From the NCBI GenBank assembly GCA_900541685.1, contig UQKM01000017.1, positions 1 through 50,120 of the forward strand: a stretch of DNA of 50,120 bases, given 5' to 3'. The notes beneath the pieces were generated by a model. That model worked only from the letters and a program-made list of their open reading frames with translations, ran no database searches and was not told the origin of the DNA. Origin of the DNA: an uncultured Collinsella sp. GTDB lineage: Bacteria > Actinomycetota > Coriobacteriia > Coriobacteriales > Coriobacteriaceae. Within the stretch, counting starts at the first letter, position 1. Each line of letters begins with the position of its first letter. This document shows, piece after piece, positions 7,569 to 16,617 of the stretch. The position numbers were made by a program, and so were the translations under genes.

Positions 7569-10439
7569 TCACGCTCCCTGTGCGGCGAGCGCCGCGGTCA
7601 GGACGATGCCGGCAATCTTGGCAGCCTCGACGTCGTGTTTGTCGTAATCCTCCAGGGCTACCGAGATGGCAACCGTGGGTGAATCGTAAGGTGCAAAGCC
7701 AACAAACATAGAGTTGACGTTGGTGCCGCCGATCTCGGCCGAACCGGTCTTGCCGGCAACCTTGACGCCCGGAATCTGGGCATCGGTGCCGGTACCGGAC
7801 TGGACGACGGCGAGCATGGCCTGCTTGACCTGGTCGGCCGTGGCAGAGCTGACAGCCTGGCCCAGCGAGCGGGACTGCGTGGTCTTGACCACGGTTCCGT
7901 CCGGGGCGAGTATCTGGGACACAAAGAACGGGTCCATGACCACGCCGCTGTTGGCGATAGCGGCAGCGATCACGCAATTCTGCATAACGGTGGTCTGCGG
8001 GCCAGGCGTGTGGTCCATGCCGACGGGCTGGCCGGCGCCTGCCCAAGCGGTCTCCCACTCGGTCATAAGCGACGGGTCGGCCATGATGGAAGCCGCGGTG
8101 GTCAGATCCTGACCGAGCTTTTGACCGTAGCCAAAGGCGTTGGCAAACTGGACGAGCGAGCTGGCGCCAATCTCGTTGGCCACCTGGCCAAAGACGACGT
8201 TGGACGACACTGCGAAGGCCTGCTGCAGGCTGATGGTGCCGTAGCTCTCGTTGGCAGAGTTGGTGACCGGCGCGTTGCCAATATCCATGGAGCCGGGCGC
8301 CTGGTACGTGCTGGTAAGGCTGGCGGTGCCGGTTTCGAGCGCCGCGGAGAGTGTGACGACCTTAAAGGTCGAGCCCGGGGTGTAGAGCGCGTCCATGGCA
8401 CGGTCGTACATGGAGCCGTCCTCGCCGCCGCCCGACTGGAGCAGCGCATCGATGTTGGTGTTGTCGTAGGTGGGCGAGCTCGCGCACGCAAGGACCGCAC
8501 CGGTGCGCGGATCCATGACCACCACGGCGCCCTTAAAGCCCTTGAGCGCCTGCTCGGCAGCCGTCTGGATGCGCGAGTCGATGGTGAGCTTGGCGGTATT
8601 GCCCGGCTGGGTCTGCCCCGCGAGCGACGCGATGGCGTTGTTCCAGCTGGAGTAATCCTTGGAGCCGGTAAGCGTATCGTTCATGACGCTCTCGATGCCG
8701 GCGGTGCCGTATTGCTGACTCACGTAGCCCACCACGTGCGCGGCCATGTTGCCGTTGGGGTAGGAACGGGCGTAGGTGCCGTCCTCCTGCTGCAGCGACT
8801 CGGCTAGCGTCACGCCGTCGGACGTGATGATGGAGCCACGCTGGATGTACTTTGAGCGGGCGATGGTGTGGTTGTTGGTCGGCATGTCCTGGTAGTCCTT
8901 CGCCTTGATGACCTGGACATAGGTAAGGTTGCCGATAAGGATGGCGAACAGCGCCGTAAAGGCAAACACGGCACGAGTCAGACGGTTGGCAAGTGCTACG
9001 CGGCCGAGCACGCCGGACTCTGGCGTGTCGAGCAGGCGACGACGCATGCGAGAACCCGCGGAGTGGCTGCCGTTGCCGTAGGAAGGTGCGTTGGCAAAAC
9101 GCGTACCGGTCGGGGCAGCGGCGGATGCGACCTGGTCATCGGTGATGGCGGCCATGGTGCCGGTGCCGGTGAGCTCGGCTTCGCGTCCGGTTGCCTCATC
9201 GCCGGCGCGCAGCAGCAGCGCGACGATGATAAAACTCGCCAACAGCGAGGAGCCGCCCTGGCTCATAAAGGGCAGGGTGACGCCGGTCAGCGGGATTAGG
9301 CGGGTTACGCCGCCAACGATTAAGAATGCCTGGAAGCTGATGGCCGCCGTAAGGCCGGTCGCGCTAAAGGCGGCAAGGTCGGACTTGGCGCGGGCTGCCG
9401 TGGTGAGGCCGCGCACGGCAAAAAGCATAAACAGGATGAGCACGGCGCCGCCGCCCAAAAGGCCCATTTCCTCGCCGATGGCCGAGAAGATAAAGTCAGA
9501 CTCGACGACGGGGATGTTGTTTGCCATGCCGTTGCCAATGCCGACGCCGGCCAGGCCGCCGTCAGCCAGCGAGTAAAGTGACTGTACGATCTGGTAGCCC
9601 TGGCCCTGGGCGTCTTTAAACGGATCGACCCAGACCTGAAAGCGCACCTGCACGTGCGACAGGAACTTGTAGGCGCCCACGGCGCCAACGGCTAGCAGCG
9701 CAAGGCCGATGATGACGTACGAAAAGCGTCCCGTGGCAACATAGAGCATCAGCAAAAAGATGGTGTAGAACAGGACGGCCGAGCCCAGGTCGCGTTCGAA
9801 GACGACGATGAGCAGGCACACGCCCCACACGGCAAACAGCGGCAGCAGCAGGCGAAAGCGCGGAATCTTGAGGCCCAGGATCTTGCGGTTGGAGATGGAG
9901 AGCAGCTCGCGGTTCTCGGCAAGATAGCCTGCCAGGAACAGGACGATGAAGACCTTGGCGAACTCGCCGGGCTGGATGGTGAATCCCGCGATGCGAATCC
10001 ACAGCTTGGAGCCCGAGATCGTGGTGCCGATAAAGATCGGCAGCATCAACAGGATGATGCCGATAATGCCAAAGGTGTACTTGTAGCGCATGACCACGTC
10101 GAGGTTCTTGACCAGTGCGAGGGTTCCCACCATGAGCGCCACCGAGACAAACAGGATGATGAGCTGCGAGATGGCGAGGTCGGGGGCCAGGCGCGTCACG
10201 AATGTGATGCCGATGCCCGAGAGCACAAAGACGATGGGCAGGATGGCGGGGTCGGCGCCGGGCGCCAGGATGCGCACGGCGATATGCGCCGCGGCGAAGG
10301 CGGCGAACAGGCCGATCGGCACGGCGAGCGTCTCAAAGGAAATCGTGGCACCCGCGGTGAGCACGTACATCGCATTGAGCAGGATGACGGGGAACGCCGA
10401 GGCGATGAGCAAGAGCAGTTCGGTGTTGCGGCGACTCAT
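7569..10439 (-). CDS. Fused SEDS (FtsW/RodA) glycosyltransferase and penicillin-binding transpeptidase
   Basis: 956 residues joining two proteins that are normally separate. Residues about 8-415 form a polytopic SEDS domain with family signatures (PGEFAKV, ESDFIFSAIGEEMG, PFMSQGGSS). After a cytoplasmic linker, a helix at about 485-507 begins a class B PBP with active-site Ser690 and Lys693 (STFK), an SSN motif near 744 and KTGS at 897. SEDS proteins polymerise lipid II and the partner PBP crosslinks the strands, so this is a one-chain peptidoglycan synthase. I chose the ATG at 10437-10439 (MSRRNTELLL) because AAAGGGAG precedes it; the Pro-rich upstream extension in the same frame overlaps the phosphatase gene. 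It lies 16 bases after that gene and upstream of pknB. Confidence 0.93.
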   Translation of the reverse strand: MSRRNTELLLLIASAFPVILLNAMYVLTAGATISFETLAVPIGLFAAFAAAHIAVRILAPGADPAILPIVFVLSGIGITFVTRLAPDLAISQLIILFVSVALMVGTLALVKNLDVVMRYKYTFGIIGIILLMLPIFIGTTISGSKLWIRIAGFTIQPGEFAKVFIVLFLAGYLAENRELLSISNRKILGLKIPRFRLLLPLFAVWGVCLLIVVFERDLGSAVLFYTIFLLMLYVATGRFSYVIIGLALLAVGAVGAYKFLSHVQVRFQVWVDPFKDAQGQGYQIVQSLYSLADGGLAGVGIGNGMANNIPVVESDFIFSAIGEEMGLLGGGAVLILFMLFAVRGLTTAARAKSDLAAFSATGLTAAISFQAFLIVGGVTRLIPLTGVTLPFMSQGGSSLLASFIIVALLLRAGDEATGREAELTGTGTMAAITDDQVASAAAPTGTRFANAPSYGNGSHSAGSRMRRRLLDTPESGVLGRVALANRLTRAVFAFTALFAILIGNLTYVQVIKAKDYQDMPTNNHTIARSKYIQRGSIITSDGVTLAESLQQEDGTYARSYPNGNMAAHVVGYVSQQYGTAGIESVMNDTLTGSKDYSSWNNAIASLAGQTQPGNTAKLTIDSRIQTAAEQALKGFKGAVVVMDPRTGAVLACASSPTYDNTNIDALLQSGGGEDGSMYDRAMDALYTPGSTFKVVTLSAALETGTASLTSTYQAPGSMDIGNAPVTNSANESYGTISLQQAFAVSSNVVFGQVANEIGASSLVQFANAFGYGQKLGQDLTTAASIMADPSLMTEWETAWAGAGQPVGMDHTPGPQTTVMQNCVIAAAIANSGVVMDPFFVSQILAPDGTVVKTTQSRSLGQAVSSATADQVKQAMLAVVQSGTGTDAQIPGVKVAGKTGSAEIGGTNVNSMFVGFAPYDSPTVAISVALEDYDKHDVEAAKIAGIVLTAALAAQGA

Positions 10440-10455
10440 AAGCGGCACTCCCTTT

Positions 10456-12360
10456 CTAATTCTTATCGGAGGCTTCGGCCTCGGCTGACTGTTCGGCGGT
10501 TTTCTCGGAATCTGACTCGGAGGTGGATTTCTGATCGGTGTTGTCGCGAATCGTTTGCGCGTCAATCACCTGACGGGTCTGCTCCTCGTCAATCTGATGG
10601 CGGTACTTTGAAATGGTGTCCTGCGCATCGTCGACACTCGTTTGCGGAATGCCTGCCTTCAGGCGGTTTTGCGTGTCTTCGGGCAGGTCGGACAGCTTGA
10701 TGCTGGTTTCGCTCTCGAGCCAGTGGAGCTCGACCCCGAGCGTCTTGCCGGGCAGGCCGCGCCAGACGGCGACGTTGCCGTGGTAGGTTCCCAAGTAATA
10801 GGAGCCGGTGACGCCCGTGTATGCCCAGATGCCTGCTACCAGCACAAAGACAAGGGCCAAGACGGCGGCGATGGTGACATTGCGGCGTCGGAGGCGTTTT
10901 GCCTCGCGCACGACGCCGTCGTCGACCAGGTCGACGACCACTACGGTCACATTGTCGTGGCCGCCGGCGGCGAGCGCCGCGTCCACCAAGTTGTCGACAC
11001 AGATCTGTGCGGTCGAGGACTGCGTGGCGATGTTCTCGATATCGCTATCGGGAATCATGCTCGAAAGACCGTCGGAGCACAGAATCAGGCGGTCGCCTTC
11101 CTCGATATGCAGGGTAAAGTGGTCGGCATACATGGCGGGATCCGAGCCCAGCGCGCGGGTGATGACCGAGCGGTTGGGGTGGACACGGGCCTCGTCGGCC
11201 GTAATCTCGCCGGCATCCACGAGCTCCTCCACGTAGGAGTGGTCGCGGGTCACGCGGATGAGCGTACCCTCGTGGAGCAGGTAGGCGCGCGAGTCGCCCA
11301 CGTGGGCGATGGCGAGCGTGTCGTTTTCGATGTAGGCGCAGGTGGCCGTGCATCCCATGCCGGGTTTGCCCAGACCGTTGAGGGCGGCCTCGATCACGGC
11401 GGCGTTGGCGGCCTCGACGGCTGCGGCCAGGCGCGCGGCGTCGGCGGACTGCGGCGCCGTCTTGGCGATGGTCTCGACGGCGATGGAGGATGCCACCTCG
11501 CCGGCGGCGTGTCCTCCCATGCCGTCGCACACGCAAAAGAGCGGCGACTGCACCAGATAGGAGTCCTCATTGTGCGGGCGTACACATCCGACGTCGGAGC
11601 GGGCGCCCCACATAAGCTGCGTGGTGGTGCCGGCGTCGTAGGTCGAGTCGGTCTCGATGCGCTCGTCGGTCAACGGCTCAAAGCTCATGGTCGAGCCGGG
11701 ATCTTTGAGCTTTGCCTCCACGGCGGCGACATCGATCTCGGCGGTGTCGCCGGGGGAGACGGTGTCGGCATCGTTGCCCGACTCGGCGTCGGAGACGTCC
11801 GGAAGGCCGAGATCTTCGGTTACGCGGTCGGCGGGATCGCCGTCCTGCTGCGGCTCGGCAGCCGTCGGCTCGGAGGTCGCAAAGTGCGACGGCGCGGGCG
11901 TGCTCTGGGGTTGAGCGGAGGGCTCGGGAGCTGTGGCGGGCGCGGCAACGGGCTGCTCGACTTCGGCAGGCGTTGCGGGTGCGGGTGCCGCCTCGCTTGC
12001 CGGGGCGACGGGGAATACCGGCGCGGCAGGCTCGGGGGCTGCAAACACGGCAACGCTCTCGTTCATCGCCTCGGCGACGGGCTCGGCAAAGTGAGCCGGT
12101 GCGGGCGTTGGCTCCGGTTCCGCGGGCTGCTCGGCGGTGTGCGCGCCGATGGGGGCGTCGAGCTGCTCGGCGTCGGTGTCCTCGTCATCGTCATCGACGA
12201 GTGTCGGATATTCTTGAGTTACATGCGAAAGAGGCAGGGAGAACACGGTGTCCTCGGGCTCTACGGTCGCAGGGCGCGCCGGAGCGGCATGAGCCGGCGC
12301 AACTGCGGGGGCAGTCGGCGTCTCGGGCATGGTTGCGGACTTGTTCTCCTCGTCGATCAT
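10456..12360 (-). CDS. Membrane-anchored PP2C-type Ser/Thr phosphatase with long acidic/Pro-Ala N-terminus
   Basis: 634 residues. Residues 1 to about 240 are low-complexity and rich in Ala, Pro and Glu. The PP2C domain (about 245-475) shows the metal-binding motifs (RPHNEDS, CDGMGGHAAGE, ALGSD, LCSDGLS, GGHDNVTVVV). A membrane helix follows at about 493-513 and a short extracytoplasmic tail ends the protein. By family it removes phosphate from the targets of the neighbouring kinases and from the kinases themselves (compare mycobacterial PstP, where the phosphatase domain comes first without a long N-terminal extension). The ATG overlaps the stop of the FHA gene upstream (ATGA), indicating translational coupling. 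Confidence 0.93.
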   Translation of the reverse strand: MIDEENKSATMPETPTAPAVAPAHAAPARPATVEPEDTVFSLPLSHVTQEYPTLVDDDDEDTDAEQLDAPIGAHTAEQPAEPEPTPAPAHFAEPVAEAMNESVAVFAAPEPAAPVFPVAPASEAAPAPATPAEVEQPVAAPATAPEPSAQPQSTPAPSHFATSEPTAAEPQQDGDPADRVTEDLGLPDVSDAESGNDADTVSPGDTAEIDVAAVEAKLKDPGSTMSFEPLTDERIETDSTYDAGTTTQLMWGARSDVGCVRPHNEDSYLVQSPLFCVCDGMGGHAAGEVASSIAVETIAKTAPQSADAARLAAAVEAANAAVIEAALNGLGKPGMGCTATCAYIENDTLAIAHVGDSRAYLLHEGTLIRVTRDHSYVEELVDAGEITADEARVHPNRSVITRALGSDPAMYADHFTLHIEEGDRLILCSDGLSSMIPDSDIENIATQSSTAQICVDNLVDAALAAGGHDNVTVVVVDLVDDGVVREAKRLRRRNVTIAAVLALVFVLVAGIWAYTGVTGSYYLGTYHGNVAVWRGLPGKTLGVELHWLESETSIKLSDLPEDTQNRLKAGIPQTSVDDAQDTISKYRHQIDEEQTRQVIDAQTIRDNTDQKSTSESDSEKTAEQSAEAEASDKN

Positions 12361-12773
12361 CGACGGTTCACCTTCATGACCACGTCGCCAATCTGGACCT
12401 CGTCACCCTCGCGCAGCGTTGCGGGCTCCACCAGCTGACGGCCGTTAACGAGTGTGCCGTTCAACGAGTTGAGGTCCTCGATGATGAGTGCCGGGCCCTG
12501 CAGCGAAAAGCGTGCGTGCGAGGCCGAGACAAACGGTTCGTTGATGCAGATGTCCGAGGACGGCGAGCGGCCCACGATGACGGGGCCGAGCATGTCTACA
12601 TGGATGCCACGGATGCCGCGCGGACCCTTGTCCACATCGATCGTCCAGATAGCGGAGTCGCGGCGCTGGCCGCGTACGAGTCCCACGCCGGTTTTCATGA
12701 CGGCGAACAGGAAGATGTAGAGCAGGGCGACCAGGACGATGCGGCCTGCAAAAAGGACGATATCGATGTTCAT
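12357..12773 (-). CDS. FHA-domain membrane protein, FhaB/FipA-like
   Basis: 138 residues. An N-terminal membrane helix (about 5-25) is joined to one FHA domain (about 55-135) with the usual signature residues (IVGRSPSSD, SASHARF, LNSLNGTLVNG). FHA domains bind phosphothreonine, so it probably reads phosphorylation by the operon kinases and tethers wall-synthesis proteins at the membrane. It lies six bases after the DUF3662-FHA gene and overlaps the phosphatase start by four bases. Confidence 0.92.
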   Translation of the reverse strand: MNIDIVLFAGRIVLVALLYIFLFAVMKTGVGLVRGQRRDSAIWTIDVDKGPRGIRGIHVDMLGPVIVGRSPSSDICINEPFVSASHARFSLQGPALIIEDLNSLNGTLVNGRQLVEPATLREGDEVQIGDVVMKVNRR

Positions 12774-12779
12774 AAGCGA

Positions 12780-13790
12780 CTATCCCCTAAATTCAAAGGT
12801 GCTTAGGCCAAACGTCAGCAGGTCGCCGTTGCGCAGCGGGCAGCGCGTGATGCGGCGGTTGTTGACGAGCGTGCCGTTGGTGGAGTTGAGGTCCTCGATC
12901 GACCAGTCCGACCCGGTAAAGGTGAGCTGGGCGTGACGGCGCGAAACGTTGGGGTCGCGCAGGGCGATGTCCGAAACCGAACGCTCGCGACCGATGGTCA
13001 CCTGCGCGGAAGTAATACTGTGGCTCTCGCCGCTCACGACGTCGACGAGCTGGGCAAGCGGACGCTGCGGGGCGCGAGAGCTTGCCATGTTGGAGGCGAT
13101 GCTGGCTGCGGCGCCCAGGCCCACGGCGGCGCCGGTCGCGGCGGCTCCGCCCATGCCGGCAAGCGCGTCGCGCGAGACGGTTTGTGGCACGGGAATGGGT
13201 GCGGCGGCGGGGTCGGGGACGTTGGGCGCAAAGGGATCGGCCGCGGCGAGCGGGTCGGGAGCGGCGGCACGGGGCGCCGGCTGCTGGGGCATGGCGGCGG
13301 GGTGCTGTTGCTGCGGAGCGGCGAATTGCTGCTTGCCGGCGCGGGGGGCGCTGACGGCACGGCTTGCGGCCGAGTTGTTCTGGCCCAGGCCATTCTGGTA
13401 GGCGCGCTCTTCCTCGTACAGGCGACCGAGTGTGGGGGCGTCGACGTTCTCGGCAAAGACCGAGAACTTACCGGCACGCAGCTGCGGGTCGATCATAAAG
13501 CGAACGAGGGGTTCGCCGACAAACACATAGTGGCGCTTTTCGGCCTGTGCCTTCACAAACTCGCGGACTTCGCGCGAAAGCTCGGGGTAGAACGGGGCGA
13601 GCATGGGATCGTCATCGACGGCGATCAGGATGGTATAGAGTGCCGGCGCGGTGTTGACGCCGTTGATCACCAGAGTCTGATCCTCCATGTCGCGAGCGGC
13701 CTGCTTGGCAAGCTTCTTAAAGGAGAACGGGGCACGGGTGGCACCGAAGATGCCGGCCACGTGGTCCTCGAAGATGTTCAGGAAGTTCAC
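12780..13790 (-). CDS. FhaA-like protein: DUF3662 domain, Ala/Pro/Gln linker, C-terminal FHA
   Basis: 336 residues. Residues 1 to about 125 match the DUF3662 (FhaA N-terminal) family in character (the FEDHVAGIFGATRAPFS start, MEDQTLVINGV). A flexible linker rich in Ala, Pro and Gln spans about 130-240, and a FHA domain covers about 245-335 (TIGRERSVSDIAL, SRRHAQLTF, NSTNGTLVNN). In mycobacteria the equivalent protein binds phosphorylated MviN/MurJ-type partners and regulates late wall synthesis; the same is inferred here. The start is GTG, overlapping the upstream kinase stop (GTGA). Confidence 0.92.
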   Translation of the reverse strand: MNFLNIFEDHVAGIFGATRAPFSFKKLAKQAARDMEDQTLVINGVNTAPALYTILIAVDDDPMLAPFYPELSREVREFVKAQAEKRHYVFVGEPLVRFMIDPQLRAGKFSVFAENVDAPTLGRLYEEERAYQNGLGQNNSAASRAVSAPRAGKQQFAAPQQQHPAAMPQQPAPRAAAPDPLAAADPFAPNVPDPAAAPIPVPQTVSRDALAGMGGAAATGAAVGLGAAASIASNMASSRAPQRPLAQLVDVVSGESHSITSAQVTIGRERSVSDIALRDPNVSRRHAQLTFTGSDWSIEDLNSTNGTLVNNRRITRCPLRNGDLLTFGLSTFEFRG

Positions 13791-15640
13791 GAAAGATCAC
13801 TCTCCGTATAGGTTCTTTGGTATCCGAGCAAATTTAGGCATATCCCAACGATTATAGAGGATAGGGTTCCCGCAACCGCCGCCTTGACGACGACCGCGGC
13901 CGCAAGGCTGGCAATTTCCATATGGTGTGCAAGACAGAGCGACGCCGCGGAGCCTATTCCGCAGCCGGCGATGGCAGCGATTGCAGTTAGGTTCGAGCCC
14001 TGCTCGGCACGCTTGGCATGGGCGTTGAGCAGCAGAGATGTCAGCGCAGCTGTCGCCGCGACGAGTACGATGGCAGCCCAGGAGAGCATGTCTCCCAGCG
14101 CCGCGGCAACATTGCCGAGCCCCAGTACGCCTCCGGCAGAAAGTGCAACCGTAGCCAGGCGGCCAAAAAGCGCGCCCATCCCCGTGGCGGCCGCGGCGCT
14201 TGCCGGGCCGAGCCAAAAGGCCGCGATGCCGGCGGCGACCCCGGCGGCAAGGAGGGCGTCGCCCGTTAGACAGCCAAGTGCCACCGCACAGGTGAGCGCG
14301 GCGCTCGCGGCTGCCTCGGTGCGGCCCCAGGCGATCCACCAACCGGACATGGTGGCGGCAAAGAGCACCGCGACGGGCAGCATCGACAGGATGCCCTGCG
14401 CCCGCATGGTGGCGTTGGCCATAAGTACCAAAAAGCCCACGGCCGAGATAGCCGAGCCAATCTGCGGGGCCAGGCCGGCGGCCGCTCCAATCGCGATGGC
14501 CGCGGCAATAAGTCCGGGAAGCGCCGCGACGCCAGCCGTCTGCATGATCAAAAAGCTAAAGGCACCACACGTTAGCGCCGAGATGGCGCGCATGGTGTAG
14601 CTGCGCGCGTGGCTCCAGCGCGTGCCGGCCCAGCCGAGTGCGGGGTCGACCTCGATGGTGTCGTCCTCATAGGGCAACGATTCGATATCGTCTGCCGCGC
14701 GCTCGTCATCCGAAAGCTCACCCACCATTTGCTCCAGGCTGCGACGGCCCTCGCGCACGTTGCCCAGGCCGGCAAGGAGCTGGTCGCAAAGTGCCTCGAT
14801 GCTGTTGGGGCGGTCCTGCGGCATGGGGGAGAGGGCGCTCATGAGCGCGCTCTCGGCTCCCGGGGGAAAGTGCGGGATGAGCTCGCTGGGATAGGTGGCG
14901 CCGCCGATGATGCGGTCGAGCGAGTCGGCGGGCGTGGCCGCCATAAAGGGAGCACTGCCGCACAAGCCCTCGTAGATCACACAGGCAAGGGCGAAGACAT
15001 CAGCACGTTCGTCGACCGTGCCGGTCTCGATATCGAGCTGCTCGGGTGGCATGTAGCCGATGGTGCCGCCGCGCGAGCCGCCAAAGCCACCGGCGGACGA
15101 CAGTCGCGCCATGCCAAAGTCGGTGAGCTTTACATTGCCCGAGTGGTCGATGAGCACGTTGGCAGGCTTGATGTCCAGGTGGAGCACGCCATTGCTATGG
15201 GCGAAGGTGAGCGCCTGGCCCAGCGCGTCGGCAATGGCCGCGGCCTCGTCAAAGGTGAGCGAATGGCCGTCCACGCGATGCAAAAACTCGGCGAGCGACA
15301 TGCCATCGACATATTCCATGACTAGGTAGGCATAGGCGGTATCGTGCGTAAAGTCGATAACCTGCACGATATTGGGATGTTGAAGCATGGCGGCGGTGTG
15401 TGCCTCGCGCAGGACATCCATGATGTCGCTGGCGGGCATGCCGGCGCCGTTGATAAGGGGGATGCGCTTAATGGCCACGCGACGGCGCAGGTGCGTGTCG
15501 CGGCAAATCTCGATGGAGCCAAAACCGCCGGTCGCAAGTGTCTCGAGCGGTTGGTACCGCTCGAGCAGCTCGCGAGAGCTGGTGCCCTCCAAGGGAACGT
15601 CCGGCGAGAACCGGGCGGTATGTTGCGAGAAAAGCGGCAT
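13787..15640 (-). CDS. Ser/Thr protein kinase with polytopic membrane C-terminus, non-RD
   Basis: 617 residues. The kinase domain (about 28-300) has TGGFGS, catalytic Lys58 (VAIKRIPL), HLDIKPAN at 154-161 and DFGMARL. The residue before the catalytic Asp is Leu rather than the Arg of PknA/PknB, making this a non-RD kinase that may not need activation-loop phosphorylation. After a linker, residues about 375-610 contain many hydrophobic segments (around eight helices) instead of a single anchor. The start ATG (15638-15640) has GAGGG upstream; the longer in-frame extension overlaps the promoter. It is the first gene of the operon and overlaps the FhaA-like gene by four bases. Confidence 0.9.
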   Translation of the reverse strand: MPLFSQHTARFSPDVPLEGTSSRELLERYQPLETLATGGFGSIEICRDTHLRRRVAIKRIPLINGAGMPASDIMDVLREAHTAAMLQHPNIVQVIDFTHDTAYAYLVMEYVDGMSLAEFLHRVDGHSLTFDEAAAIADALGQALTFAHSNGVLHLDIKPANVLIDHSGNVKLTDFGMARLSSAGGFGGSRGGTIGYMPPEQLDIETGTVDERADVFALACVIYEGLCGSAPFMAATPADSLDRIIGGATYPSELIPHFPPGAESALMSALSPMPQDRPNSIEALCDQLLAGLGNVREGRRSLEQMVGELSDDERAADDIESLPYEDDTIEVDPALGWAGTRWSHARSYTMRAISALTCGAFSFLIMQTAGVAALPGLIAAAIAIGAAAGLAPQIGSAISAVGFLVLMANATMRAQGILSMLPVAVLFAATMSGWWIAWGRTEAAASAALTCAVALGCLTGDALLAAGVAAGIAAFWLGPASAAAATGMGALFGRLATVALSAGGVLGLGNVAAALGDMLSWAAIVLVAATAALTSLLLNAHAKRAEQGSNLTAIAAIAGCGIGSAASLCLAHHMEIASLAAAVVVKAAVAGTLSSIIVGICLNLLGYQRTYTESDLS

Positions 15641-15720
15641 GGCCAACCCTCGTGCGTTTAAAGTTCGTTTGCGAGCGGCGGGCGCGGACCCGAGCCATTC
15701 GCGGCGGCATAGATGCTGCC

Positions 15721-15726
15721 AGTGTA
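15721..15726 (-). promoter_or_regulatory. Extended -10 promoter of the wall/kinase operon
   Basis: On the minus strand TGC-TACACT forms an extended -10 element (TGnTACACT) about 80 bases before the kinase start. No good -35 is seen 17 bases upstream, as is common for extended -10 promoters. This position supports the shorter kinase start at 15640. Confidence 0.45.
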
Positions 15727-15784
15727 GCACGCTTGGGTGCATGGGGAGGATAGCGGGATGCGAGGCCGCCTGTCTGGCTTGGCC

Positions 15785-16501
15785 TTAGCGCTTCTTCTTG
15801 TTCTTCTTCTGCTTGCGCTGCTTGCCCTTGGTCTCCTGGGGCTTGTCGCCCTGCTTGGCCTCGGCGGCGGCCTTCTCGGCCTTCATCTTCTTGCGTTTGG
15901 TCTCGATGCGGAGTTTTTTGTTGATGCGCGCCTTAAGGAAGGGACCGAACTGCTCGGCATCGCCGCGGACAAAGGTGTCCTTAGGGATCGTCACGCCCTG
16001 GTCGGCGAACATGGCCACAAAGATGCGCTCGCCGTCGAGCACGTGGTCGAGCTTTTCAAACGGGAAGAACTGCGACTTGCCGCTCGTGCCCCAAACCATC
16101 AGGCCGTCCTCGTTGGCGGCGACGCGGCGATAGCGGCCACCCATGGACTCGTCGGCCTCAACGGCGTCGATAAAGTCGCGGGCGAGGGTGTGGTGCAGGT
16201 TTTTGCTCCACCAGGCCAAAAAGGCGCCGAATACGATCAAGACGACGCCAAACTTGATCCAGTTGCCGCCGGCCACCAGCATGCCGATGCCGATGAGCGC
16301 GGCAATTGCCGCGGCGACATACAGCGAGCCGCGACGCCTGGGCGAGGCGACCAGGCGGGCGAAGTCGGTGACGAGGTCGTTTTCGTATTGGTACTCGTTG
16401 AGGTACAGGATGCCGTCGTCGGCTGCGGCCTGCTCCTCGAGCGCGACCTCGACCTGGTCGGCTGCTTCGGAGGGAACGAGGTTGCTCTCTGCGTCTGCCA
16501 T
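15785..16501 (-). CDS. YcxB-like membrane protein with lysine-rich tail
   Basis: 238 residues. An acidic N-terminus (1-45) is followed by two adjacent membrane helices (about 60-100), then a cytoplasmic domain with the layout of the YcxB-like family (GTSGKSQFFPFEKLDHVLD, then GVTIPKDTF) and a strongly basic C-terminal tail of Lys/Arg/Gln. The function of the family is unknown. It is transcribed divergently from dnaX and away from it, with AGGAG about eleven bases before ATG. The start codon, the two helices and the tail are clear; the family assignment is moderately sure. Confidence 0.8.
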   Translation of the reverse strand: MADAESNLVPSEAADQVEVALEEQAAADDGILYLNEYQYENDLVTDFARLVASPRRRGSLYVAAAIAALIGIGMLVAGGNWIKFGVVLIVFGAFLAWWSKNLHHTLARDFIDAVEADESMGGRYRRVAANEDGLMVWGTSGKSQFFPFEKLDHVLDGERIFVAMFADQGVTIPKDTFVRGDAEQFGPFLKARINKKLRIETKRKKMKAEKAAAEAKQGDKPQETKGKQRKQKKNKKKR

Positions 16502-16617
16502 GCTCTTTGGACTCCTATCGCGGCGGGCTCGCCGTACGGGTTATTATGGAATGCAGTATGCCGTGCGACCGCATGGCCGCCGCGGCAACAAGACTCAGTA
16601 TACCCGGGGGAGCACCC
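16502..16617. promoter_or_regulatory. Divergent promoter region between ycxB-like gene and dnaX
   Basis: 116 bases with no gene. A possible -10 for dnaX is TATTAT at 16542-16547, and a possible -10 for the leftward gene is CATAAT on the other strand at 16544-16549, so the two would overlap. No clear -35 partner is seen for either. GGGGGAG at 16606-16612 is the dnaX ribosome-binding site. Confidence 0.4.

Noticed and set aside
10642..12438. Long plus-strand frame antisense to the PP2C gene
   Set aside because: Low-complexity Gly/Arg/Val product, a typical shadow of a GC-rich gene; the minus-strand gene has complete PP2C motifs.
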